Positions 26,869 to 35,181 of a stretch of DNA of 64,000 nucleotides are shown one piece after another. This DNA is from Bermanella sp036960565 (GTDB lineage Bacteria; Pseudomonadota; Gammaproteobacteria; Pseudomonadales; Oceanobacteraceae), in contig JBALXQ010000006.1 in the NCBI GenBank assembly GCA_036960565.1, forward strand, positions 1 through 64,000, written 5' to 3'. Position numbers and translations under genes: made by a program. The notes beneath the pieces are model-generated. The model made no database searches, was not told the DNA's origin, and saw nothing but the letters and a program-made list of their open reading frames with translations. Numbering within the stretch: position 1 is the first letter of the stretch; each line of letters begins with the position of its first letter.

Positions 26869-28020
26869 ATGCTTAACTTCACCGCCCATAACACCACCAA
26901 AATTCATTTTGGAAAAAATCAAATTAGCCGTTTGTCAAAAGAAGTTCCAAAAGATGCCAGAATACTATTGGCTTATGGTGGTGGCTCTATACACAAAAAT
27001 GGCATATATGAGCAGGTTAAGACTGCGCTGGGTGATCGTTTTGTTATTGAGTTTAGCGGCATCGAACCCAACCCCAAGTACAAAACCGTAATTGAAGCGG
27101 TCAGCGTCGTCAAACAAAACAAACTTGATTTTGTTTTAGCGGTAGGCGGCGGATCCGTGATTGACGGCGCTAAATTTATTGCAGCAGCCAGTTTATTCGA
27201 AGGGGAAGACCACTGGGATATATTCGCCAAGCAGGCTCGTATTTCACAAGCTTTACCACTGGGTGTGGTACTCACACTGCCTGCCACTGGGTCTGAGACA
27301 AACACCACTTCTGTGATCACCCGAGGCAATCACAAGCTGCCCTTTATGAGTCCATTGGTAAGGCCTGCCTTTGCCATACTCGACCCAGAAGTGACCTACA
27401 GTTTGTCGAAGCGCCAGCTTGGCAATGGTGTGGTAGATGCCTTTGTTCACACCATCGAGCAATACCTCACCTACCCTGTTAATGCCACCATTACAGACCG
27501 CTTCGCAGAAAGCATCCTGACCACATTGATCGAAGAAGGGCCAAAAGTTTTGGAAGGTGAAGCCAACTATGATAATCGTGCCAATATTATGTGGTCTGCT
27601 ACGCAAGCCCTTAACGGTTTAATTGCCTGTGGCGTGCCCCAGGATTGGTCTACCCATATGATTGGCCATGAGCTAACGGCGCTATACGACATTGATCATG
27701 CCAGAACACTATCACTGATCCTTCCTGCCGTTATGCGCGTTTGCCGCGACACCAAACGTGAAAAGCTCATTCAATACGCCCAACGAGTTTGGAACTTACA
27801 AGACGATAATGAAGATAACCTAATTGAACAGGCCATCGTTTCAACCGAAGATTTTTTCCGCACTATGGGACTGCCAGTACGACTTTCAGAAGTAAACCTG
27901 GGCGCAGAAAACTTTGATGAAATCATCCTCAACCTACAAAAACATGGCATGACCAAACTGGGCGAGCACGGCTCGTTGGATATTGAAAAAATTCGCATGG
28001 TGTTATCACAAGCTGCCTAA
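26869..28020 (+). CDS. yqhD: Iron-containing alcohol dehydrogenase, YqhD-type aldehyde reductase
   Basis: NADPH-dependent reduction of short-chain aldehydes to alcohols. 383 residues from the chosen ATG, against 387 for E. coli YqhD, with extensive similarity throughout: YGGGSIHKNG, FSGIEPNPKY, AVGGGSVIDGAKFIAAA, LPATGSETN, VVDAFVHTIEQY and CGVPQDWSTHMIGHELTA. These include the NADPH-binding GGGS and the Asp/His metal ligands. The in-frame upstream start at 26812 is a TTG adding 19 unrelated residues, so I prefer 26869. It precedes the molybdoenzyme gene by 28 bp, suggesting the aldehyde is that enzyme's product or that both act on one pathway. Confidence 0.92.
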   Translation: MLNFTAHNTTKIHFGKNQISRLSKEVPKDARILLAYGGGSIHKNGIYEQVKTALGDRFVIEFSGIEPNPKYKTVIEAVSVVKQNKLDFVLAVGGGSVIDGAKFIAAASLFEGEDHWDIFAKQARISQALPLGVVLTLPATGSETNTTSVITRGNHKLPFMSPLVRPAFAILDPEVTYSLSKRQLGNGVVDAFVHTIEQYLTYPVNATITDRFAESILTTLIEEGPKVLEGEANYDNRANIMWSATQALNGLIACGVPQDWSTHMIGHELTALYDIDHARTLSLILPAVMRVCRDTKREKLIQYAQRVWNLQDDNEDNLIEQAIVSTEDFFRTMGLPVRLSEVNLGAENFDEIILNLQKHGMTKLGEHGSLDIEKIRMVLSQAA

Positions 28021-28048
28021 CGTTTCATCCAGAATAGGAAGACACAAT

Positions 28049-30226
28049 ATGACAAGTCAAAGCGAAAAAACCGTTATAAAAGGCGTGATCTGTGCCAGTT
28101 GCGATATTGCCTGCCCACTGGTTAGCGAAGTAAAAGACGGTAAAGTGGTAAAAATTCGTACCCATGATAAAGGCCCACTGAAAGATTACATCTGCATGAA
28201 AGGGGTGAATGCCCCTAATGGTTTTGCCAGTGAACACCGCATTACCAAACCTCTAAAACGGGTTGGTGAGCGTGGCAGTGGCCAATGGCAAGAAATCAGT
28301 TGGGAAACTGCGCTGGATGAAATCGCAGAAAAATTAAAAGGCATTGTTAGCGAGCATGGTCCGGAAGCGTTAGCGGTTTCCACCAGCCAATGGAACACCT
28401 CTACCGACAACGGCATGGGCCGCCGCTTCATGAATTTACTGGGCTCCCCTAACTGGATTAGCGGCGTAGCGCTATGTGCCGGTAACACCGCTGCCGTGAA
28501 CCGCATGACCTATGGTTGGTTCCCATGGCCCGATTTTAAAAACACAAAGTGTATTGTTTTATTTGGTCACACCCCAAAGAAACACTCATGGACACCGGTT
28601 TATCATCAGATTCGCAAAGCGCAAGAAAATGGCGCAAAGCTGATCGTGTTAGACCCACGCCGCAATGAAAATGTAGATTCATCAGACGTTTGGCTCCCCC
28701 TTAAAGCCGGTACCGATGCAGCACTTTGTTTAGGCTGGCTTAATGTCATCATAGAAGAAGAGCTTTACGACAAAACGTTTGTAGAAAAATGGACCACTGG
28801 TTTTGACGCACTCAAAGAGCGTGTGGCGCAATACCCGCTAACAAGAGTCACCGAACTTACTGGCCTTGATGAAACGTTAATTCGCGAATCCGCTCGTATG
28901 TATGCCACTGCCGATTCCGCCTGTATTCCATGGAGCCCCATTACCGACCAACAAGTTAACAGCACCTCGGCCATACGTTTACAGGCCATATTAAGAGCCG
29001 TTACCGGTAATCTAGATGCACAAGGGGGCGATGTTTTACACGGCCTAAACCCTGAAGTCATCAGCGAAGTGGAATTAGAATGGCACGAAATATTGCCACA
29101 AGCGCAAAAAGACAAGCAACTGGGCAGTGAGCAACATCCGGTATTCACCTATCGCGGCATGGATGCTCTTAGGGAGCCGACCAAACGGGTGTGGGGCAGA
29201 GAATATGTAAACCTCATTACCGGCAGCTTTATGGCAGTGCCTTATCGTACTTTCCAGGCCATGGCCTACGAAAAGCCTTATCCGGTAAAAGCGTTTTTTA
29301 CTTTGGGCAATAACGCGTTACTGGGTTATGCGAATATGAAACTCATTCGTGATGCCATGATGAACCAAGAATTAGTGGTGGCTCACGAACACGTTATGAC
29401 CCCCACAGCGCAACTTTCCGATTATGTACTGCCCGGTGATAGCTGGTTGGAGCGCAACCACTTACAGGATTCATTGGCATGGAATGCAAACATACTGGTT
29501 TCCAACAAGAGTGTAGAGCCTCCTGGTGAATGCCATGGCGTGTTTGATTTCTGGCGTGGTCTGGCGGTTAGAATGGGGTTTGAAGAACACTTTCCCTGGG
29601 AAACCACCGAGCAGCTTTTCGATTATCGCCTTAGTAATCTTGGTGTCGGCTTTGAAGAGTTTGCCAGCAAAAACTTTGGTCATACTCCCAAGGTTAAATT
29701 TAAAAAATATGAATCCACCGGTTTTGCCACTCCATCCGGAAAGGTCGAACTTAAATCCAGCATCCTAGAAGACTTAGGATTTGATGCGCTGCCCTATTAC
29801 CGTGAGAGCCCACAACCCTGTGAAGAGTACCCTCTATTGGTATTCACTGGAGTGCGTGAAGATGAATTTTTTCAAACAGGTCACAGGTTTATTCCTGAAT
29901 TAAGAAAGCGCCGACCAGAACCAAAATTTTTCCTAAACTCAAAAGACGCCAGTGATTTAAATATTAATAACGGTGAATGGATTGTTATTAAAAACAAGGC
30001 AGGAAAAATTAAGGGCGTTTCAGAAATTAGAGATGATATGCCGCAGGGGTTGGTGCGTGCTCCACATGGTTGGTGGAAGCCGGAAACACAGCAGGGCAAA
30101 GATTTTCTATCCAGTGCTTGGGAGCTTTCTGATGCCCAACTCACCATTGAAGAAGAAGCTTATATAGACACAGAACAAGGTATCCCACATCTTAGAGGGT
30201 TGCCTTGCCGAGTCGAAAAAGCATAA
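28049..30226 (+). CDS. Acetylene-hydratase-like molybdenum/tungsten bis-MGD enzyme
   Basis: DMSO-reductase superfamily protein of 725 residues, close to Pelobacter acetylene hydratase (730). An N-terminal 4Fe-4S site uses Cys15, Cys18, Cys22 and Cys49 (CASCDIAC, ICMKG). Asp19 follows the second Cys, the position of catalytic Asp13 in acetylene hydratase. The metal ligand is probably Cys143 in ALCAGNTA. Further resemblance, from memory: FMNLLGSPNW, KLIVLDPRR, GTDAAL, YPVKAFF, MTPTAQL, YVLPGDSWLER, LRGL at the C terminus. No Tat signal, so cytoplasmic. The substrate may be acetylene or another unsaturated or redox compound. AGGA before the ATG at 28049 sets the start. Last gene of the operon. 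Confidence 0.85.
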   Translation: MTSQSEKTVIKGVICASCDIACPLVSEVKDGKVVKIRTHDKGPLKDYICMKGVNAPNGFASEHRITKPLKRVGERGSGQWQEISWETALDEIAEKLKGIVSEHGPEALAVSTSQWNTSTDNGMGRRFMNLLGSPNWISGVALCAGNTAAVNRMTYGWFPWPDFKNTKCIVLFGHTPKKHSWTPVYHQIRKAQENGAKLIVLDPRRNENVDSSDVWLPLKAGTDAALCLGWLNVIIEEELYDKTFVEKWTTGFDALKERVAQYPLTRVTELTGLDETLIRESARMYATADSACIPWSPITDQQVNSTSAIRLQAILRAVTGNLDAQGGDVLHGLNPEVISEVELEWHEILPQAQKDKQLGSEQHPVFTYRGMDALREPTKRVWGREYVNLITGSFMAVPYRTFQAMAYEKPYPVKAFFTLGNNALLGYANMKLIRDAMMNQELVVAHEHVMTPTAQLSDYVLPGDSWLERNHLQDSLAWNANILVSNKSVEPPGECHGVFDFWRGLAVRMGFEEHFPWETTEQLFDYRLSNLGVGFEEFASKNFGHTPKVKFKKYESTGFATPSGKVELKSSILEDLGFDALPYYRESPQPCEEYPLLVFTGVREDEFFQTGHRFIPELRKRRPEPKFFLNSKDASDLNINNGEWIVIKNKAGKIKGVSEIRDDMPQGLVRAPHGWWKPETQQGKDFLSSAWELSDAQLTIEEEAYIDTEQGIPHLRGLPCRVEKA

Positions 30227-30237
30227 TTACATCAATC

Positions 30238-30273
30238 AAAACCCGCTATTCCTTCATCGGTATAGCGGGTTTT
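30238..30273 (+). terminator. Rho-independent terminator of the yqhD/molybdoenzyme operon
   Basis: AAAACCCGCTAT pairs perfectly (12 bp) with ATAGCGGGTTTT around a 12-base loop, 11 bases after the stop codon; the stem's own T-tract completes it. Confidence 0.85.
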
Positions 30274-31051
30274 ATGTGTTAGGGAAGCTTTTTGATGTGC
30301 CTTCTAAGTCTATTGACGTAGCGAACCTTTAATCTAGAAAGCTCTGTTGAATCGCCTCGTCCAAGAGTGGCAGTGAAGTCGGCCATTACCCGATTTAATA
30401 AGTCCGAAAATTCCACTAGGGTATGCAGTCCTTAAGAATCAGGTGACAAACTTTGTTTATAAGGACGATTTTGGACTTCCCTTTTATTACCGCAACAAAT
30501 ATTTCTTAAATTAAAACCAAGCTTAAAAATTCCAAATTATGCCAGCCAACACTTTCCGTCCGCAATTTGGGGTGCCTTCGGTTAAGCTCGCACCGGTAGT
30601 GGGTGTCAGATAACTTTTATCTAGAATATTTTTCATCAGCAAAAGGCTTGCCAATCCAAGGGGATTGTTGTGACGCAGTTTACCAAATAACAACCTATAA
30701 TCATCCAACCTAATACGGCGCCCGAAACCCTCCCCCTCTTCAAAACCAATAATAGAGCTAATAATGAGTATCAATAAGTCTCATCCAGCGCTACATAATT
30801 CTTAATGAAACGAACGCATGCCTACTAAAAACTAAAGATCTGGAATTGTATTGTTCACATAATTTAATCGTTACAGGTAACTTCAATTTCAACAGCCGCT
30901 TTACTGCGGCTGCAGTATTAATAAATACCTAAGCAGTCATTAATGCTCACCTACAAATTGGCCTGTGGAATGAACATTCACTGCTAGCCAACTCTACCCT
31001 AGCTGTCAGAATTACAACTCCATAGCATGAAATTTAAGCCAGTCGCGCAGG
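30274..31051. other. Gene-poor region, no recognised feature
   Basis: About 780 bases with no convincing gene. A minus-strand frame at 30523-30774 begins with TTG, lacks a ribosome-binding site and contains LRHNNPLGLASLLLM; it could be the relic of a gene I cannot identify. The rest has frequent stops in all frames. Confidence 0.4.
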
Positions 31052-32695
31052 TTATTCCCACACCACCGCTTTCACTTCACTGTATTTCGTCACCAACGCC
31101 TGATAATGCTCAGCTACTTCATTACGCTTTACTTTCAGGGTTGGGGTCATTAAGCCATTTTCGGGCAGCCATTCGTCCTTCACTACCAACAAACCATTAA
31201 GCACTTCATGGGATTTCAGTATTTTATTTACACTTAGGTAGGTGGCTTTTAGCTCTTGGGTCACTTCTTCGTTAGGCCTATTTTGCGCCTGCGCGGACAG
31301 TACCACTAGCGCCAAGGGCTGTGGCAGTCCCAAACCCAATACACACACCTGTTCAATATTGGTATTTTCACACAACAACTCTTCAATAATTGTTGGTGTG
31401 ATAAATTCACCCTTACTGGTTTTAAAGGTGTCTTTAATGCGCCCAGTTATGGTTAGGTATCCGTCGCTGCATATTTCACCCTTGTCACCGGTGCAGTAAA
31501 AACCATCCTGAAAAACCTCTTGAGTTTTTTCATCATCAAGATAATAGCCCTTCATGTTAGCCGGGCTCTTGAATAAGATTTCCCCCTCATGAGAAATCTT
31601 AACCTGTCCTTGGTAAAAACACTTTCCCACCGAGCCAAAGCGAATATCACTCACCGGGTTAAAGGTGCCGTAAGCCAGGTTTTCGCTCATGCCATACCCT
31701 TCTTGAATATTAATGCCTAAGCGCCCAAACCATTCTAGTACCGAAACCGCCAAGGGTGCTGCCCCGGAAATAAACATGGTGGCATTATCCAGGCCTAAAC
31801 CTTGACGGATTTTTCTTTTTACAAGGGAACTCACCAGTGGAATACTAAGCAGTACATTAAGTTTTTTCTGCGGCATCTTTTCCAAAATGCCCATTTGAAA
31901 CTTGGTCCATAATCGTGGTACCGAGAAAAAACTGGTGGGACTCACCATACGTAAGTCTTCAGCAAAAGTTGCCAGCGACTCGCTAAACGACACAGTAAAT
32001 CCAGCGTAAATACTCGGCAACTCTACCAGCACTCGTTCGGCAATATGCGCTAACGGTAAATACGACATGCTGTGTTTATCTGCGTCAAAATTAAATGTCT
32101 TCACGCCATGAGTAGCCGCAAACGAAGCCCCCGCAAAGTCATGCACTACACCCTTTGGGTAGCCTGTGGTGCCCGAGGTATAAACGATCGTAAATATATC
32201 AGCCATGGTGGGATGGTATGGCTTAGTGGTAGGCGCATACTTGGCAATTAAGTCATTCCACATCAACGGCGCCTTTATCCCGTTGTAATTAAAACCCACT
32301 TTTTTAATGGTGTTGGGAATGATGTTTTGAATATGCTGCGGGTTATCCAGCTTTCCCACAAACACCAAGCACGCGCCACTATGTTGTAAAACATACGCCA
32401 TGGAGTCATCCGATTGTGTGGGATACAAGGGTACGCTAATGCCCCCCACCATCATGATGGCCAGGTCGGCGATAATCCACTCGGCGCAATTTTTAGAAAT
32501 AATGGCTACCCTATCGCCTTTTTTCACCTTTAACGCCTGCATGGCGGCGGCCATTCTGCGCGCCTCATCTGCCACTTGTTGCCAGCTGTATTCTTGCCAA
32601 ACTCGATTCCGGGGTTGCCTTAGGTATATTTTTTTTGGTGATTTTTTTTCCCATTGATACAAATAATCCAGCGGAGTTAAGTAATTCACTGACAT
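31052..32695 (-). CDS. Long-chain acyl-CoA synthetase (AMP-binding)
   Basis: Activates fatty or other carboxylic acids to acyl-CoA through an acyl-adenylate. 547 residues. Motifs: the P-loop YTSGTTGYPKG, the YGMSE adenine motif, TGDKGEICSDGYLTITGR, and a C-terminal lid with KDTFKTSKGEF. A long-chain type is suggested by the FAA1-like organisation. The ATG at 32695 (MSVNYLTPL) is preferred because GAGG lies seven bases upstream; the longer frame adds 13 unrelated residues. It stands 1 kb downstream of the DUF1329/DUF1302 genes on the same strand, separated by an IS remnant, and probably serves fatty-acid or hydrophobic-substrate uptake. Confidence 0.9.
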   Translation of the reverse strand: MSVNYLTPLDYLYQWEKKSPKKIYLRQPRNRVWQEYSWQQVADEARRMAAAMQALKVKKGDRVAIISKNCAEWIIADLAIMMVGGISVPLYPTQSDDSMAYVLQHSGACLVFVGKLDNPQHIQNIIPNTIKKVGFNYNGIKAPLMWNDLIAKYAPTTKPYHPTMADIFTIVYTSGTTGYPKGVVHDFAGASFAATHGVKTFNFDADKHSMSYLPLAHIAERVLVELPSIYAGFTVSFSESLATFAEDLRMVSPTSFFSVPRLWTKFQMGILEKMPQKKLNVLLSIPLVSSLVKRKIRQGLGLDNATMFISGAAPLAVSVLEWFGRLGINIQEGYGMSENLAYGTFNPVSDIRFGSVGKCFYQGQVKISHEGEILFKSPANMKGYYLDDEKTQEVFQDGFYCTGDKGEICSDGYLTITGRIKDTFKTSKGEFITPTIIEELLCENTNIEQVCVLGLGLPQPLALVVLSAQAQNRPNEEVTQELKATYLSVNKILKSHEVLNGLLVVKDEWLPENGLMTPTLKVKRNEVAEHYQALVTKYSEVKAVVWE

Positions 32696-33190
32696 GAAGC
32701 AGCCTCTATTTTTCATTAGATTTATTATGCGCAATGGCCTTTACCAAATTAGATTTCACAGTATTTTTTGAAAAAATTCGGCAAGGTTTTTATATTCATC
32801 GATAGTAAAAGATTCGTAAGTAAACGCCCATTGCTCATAGCTACAATTAGCATGGCTTGATCCACCAACACGACCAACCTATGAGAAGACGACTATAAAA
32901 TTATTTCTTTTATTGTAGGGCACGAGGATTTTAGCCAGGGATTAACATGACAGAAAAACACACTAAAGGGCGAGAGGGAAAACGGCAATCCACCTTTTTA
33001 TAATTAAAGCCAAAAGTAAAAGTTAAGTAGCCATTAGCTAAGACCTACTACCGTTTGATTTATGTGGCCGTTTATTATTGCAAAACAATAATCAGTTCGT
33101 TGCATAGTTTTGAACCTCATTAAACGTTTCAAATAGATATTTATTAATCCAACTGTAACAAATCGTGGAATTGATTCTTTCAACATAAGT
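32696..33190. other. Intergenic region between the acyl-CoA synthetase and the IS remnant
   Basis: About 500 bases with scattered stops in every frame. I see no gene or RNA. It should contain the promoter of the acyl-CoA synthetase gene. Confidence 0.35.
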
Positions 33191-33194
33191 GTTT

Positions 33195-33690
33195 TATTGT
33201 GAATTCCTCGGCTGAATATATTCAATGCGAATGTCATGATTTTCAGCCCAATCAAGTAATAAATAGCTTATAAATTCAGGCCCATTATCACAACGCATTA
33301 CAGTGGGTTTTGAACTTCAGTCTAAGAGTTGATCCTGCACTCGAATCACCCTCGCGGCGTAATTATTAATAACGTTAAATAAACGAAACTTTTCGACCAT
33401 CAGCTAACTGATCATGCATAAAATTTATGGACCAAATCTGATTGATCTTAGTGGGCTCTTTTAACAGCTCGGGATTGTTACATATTAATCGCCTTCAAGG
33501 CTTGATACCTAAATTCAATAAACCCGATTATGATTTTATTTAAAGCCTTTCACGTTAGGTAAATAATCAAAGTAAAGACCAAAATCCCAATCTGATTATT
33601 TTTCTGTTAAATAGACAAACCAGTTAGCAATTTCTTCATTTTTCAGAACTTAACAAAGTCTGATACCGATAACAGGTTTCGCCAATGTAA
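33195..33690 (-). pseudogene. Degenerate IS3-family transposase (OrfB) remnant
   Basis: Fragments in different minus-strand frames line up with one IS3-type OrfB in the correct order. First SEK/NEEIANWFVYLTE and NVKGFK near 33540-33660, then LGIKP near 33500. Next WSINFMHDQLADGRKV and FNVINNYA near 33360-33455, then the DDE-type RCDNGPEFIS and RIEYIQPRNSQ ending at a stop near 33195. Several frameshifts and stops separate the pieces, so it is inactive. No terminal repeats or target duplication could be placed. Confidence 0.8.
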
Positions 33691-33734
33691 AATGGCTTGG
33701 TAGGAATACGAGATTATCAAGACACTATTAAACA

Positions 33735-33760
33735 GGGCAGTCAGATGGCTCTGACTGCCC
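33735..33760 (-). terminator. Terminator after the DUF1329 gene
   Basis: GGGCAGTCAGA pairs perfectly (11 bp) with TCTGACTGCCC around a 4-base loop. It lies 9 bases past the DUF1329 stop codon, followed on the minus strand by TGTTTAAT. Confidence 0.75.
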
Positions 33761-33769
33761 AAGATATGA

Positions 33770-35119
33770 CTAGCGTTTACCACTACGGCGAATGGCCGCC
33801 GTGGTAAAGTCTTTACGTTTTAACAGTGAATCAAATTTAAAAGAATCACGCTCTTCATTGTTAAGTTGCGCCATGTAACGACCCGAGATCAAATCATAGT
33901 TTGTGATAGAGCTGTACCAAGTGGTATTCACATTGACAAACTGCATGGCATGACCTTCAGCTACACGCCACAAATTACCTCGAGTGTCGTAATGATCGGC
34001 CACCGCAATCTGCCAGCTGTCTTCATCCAAGTATAAAGAACGCTTGCCATAAACATGACGGGCATCGTCTTTAAGGGTGGCTTCTAGGTGCCAAACACGG
34101 TGCAACTCATAGCGAGCGTAATCCTGATTGATATGACCTGCGCGTATAATGTCAGTGTACTTGGCATCTTTATCTATCATCTTATAAGAGTTATATGGGA
34201 TATAGATTTCTTTTTTACCCACGATCTTCCAGTTGTAGCGATCAGGCGCACCGTTGTACATGTCAACCTGATCCGTAGTTCGCAACCCGTTAGTATTAGG
34301 GGCATCATACGCTACCTGAGGGGCGCGACGCACACGTCGTTGGCCAGCATTATACTGCCAGGCTTTACGGGGCTCAGAAATCTGATCAATGGTTTCATGC
34401 ACCAACAAAACATTACCGGTTAAACGCGCCGGCGACTTTGTTAAGTTAGTGTAATAAAACAGGACATTTTTATCTGCTTTGGCGTCATAGCCTCCTTCTA
34501 AGTATTGTGGAAATGCAAGTTGCGAGCGAACTTTAATGGCCTGGAAGGTGCCGTTGCGTTGCACAGGTATATTTGCCCGATTTTGTTGGGAGTTCCCACC
34601 CTTGAAACGGGTAACGTGATTCCAAATCACTTCCAAGCCATTTTGTGGAATGGCAAAGGGTACCGTCTCATCAAAGTGGGTCAAACCATTGCCAGCGTCT
34701 AACAGTTCAGCAGAGGTGGCGTTCTTCTTGGCTTTGGCCAAGATATTTTTCGGGTAGTTGGCCGTCCTATGGGTTGGGTAGATGGGCATCTTGTAAGTAT
34801 CAGGATACTTTTCGAACATGGCCACCTGGCCAGGGGTTAGATTATTTTTATAGTGGTTAAGATTGCTTTTGTTAATTACAAATAAAGGTTTCTCATGGGC
34901 ATAAATATTTGTGTAAGGGTCGACACCGGTGTCTTTCGCCAAGCCGCCGCTATACGCAGGTATGGTGCCGTTCGCACTGGCCGCCACTTCTGCACCCACG
35001 GCCGTTAATTGCTTGCCTAATTTATTTGCTTCCTGGTTACTTACTTTTGCATAAGCCGAGCCCGCTGCCAATGCCAATGCCAATGCCAATGTAGTGGCTG
35101 TAAACCTAATAATTTTCAT
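33770..35119 (-). CDS. DUF1329 family protein, exported
   Basis: A protein of 449 residues. The signal peptide (about 1-24) contains an unusual Leu-Ala repeat (ALALALAAGSAYA) encoded by a tandem hexamer. The mature part begins with KVSNQEANKLGKQLTAVGAEV. It contains IPAYSGGL, the DPYTNIYAHEKPLF region, conserved RVRRAPQVAYD, YELHRVWHLEATLK and YLDEDSWQI, all typical of DUF1329. The family has a LolA/LolB-like fold and is thought to handle lipophilic molecules in the periplasm. It follows the DUF1302 gene by 62 bp. A close paralogue is encoded at 60265-61602. Confidence 0.9.
   Translation of the reverse strand: MKIIRFTATTLALALALAAGSAYAKVSNQEANKLGKQLTAVGAEVAASANGTIPAYSGGLAKDTGVDPYTNIYAHEKPLFVINKSNLNHYKNNLTPGQVAMFEKYPDTYKMPIYPTHRTANYPKNILAKAKKNATSAELLDAGNGLTHFDETVPFAIPQNGLEVIWNHVTRFKGGNSQQNRANIPVQRNGTFQAIKVRSQLAFPQYLEGGYDAKADKNVLFYYTNLTKSPARLTGNVLLVHETIDQISEPRKAWQYNAGQRRVRRAPQVAYDAPNTNGLRTTDQVDMYNGAPDRYNWKIVGKKEIYIPYNSYKMIDKDAKYTDIIRAGHINQDYARYELHRVWHLEATLKDDARHVYGKRSLYLDEDSWQIAVADHYDTRGNLWRVAEGHAMQFVNVNTTWYSSITNYDLISGRYMAQLNNEERDSFKFDSLLKRKDFTTAAIRRSGKR
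35065..35088. repeat. Tandem hexamer GCCAAT x4 within the DUF1329 signal peptide
   Basis: Four perfect copies in phase with the reading frame, encoding alternating Ala and Leu. Slippage would add or remove two residues of the signal peptide without a frameshift. Confidence 0.9.
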
Positions 35120-35181
35120 ATCAATATTATCCTGTAATCATTCGCCATATTTGGCGGCTTTTTATTCTTGTTATCAACGAA

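Noticed and set aside
30523..30774. 83-codon minus-strand frame containing LRHNNPLGLASLLLM
   Set aside because: TTG start without a ribosome-binding site and no recognised family; at most a relic.
34547..34562. GCCGTTGCGTTGCAC resembling the TGCAACGCGTTGCA operator
   Set aside because: Only one half matches and it lies inside the DUF1329 coding sequence.
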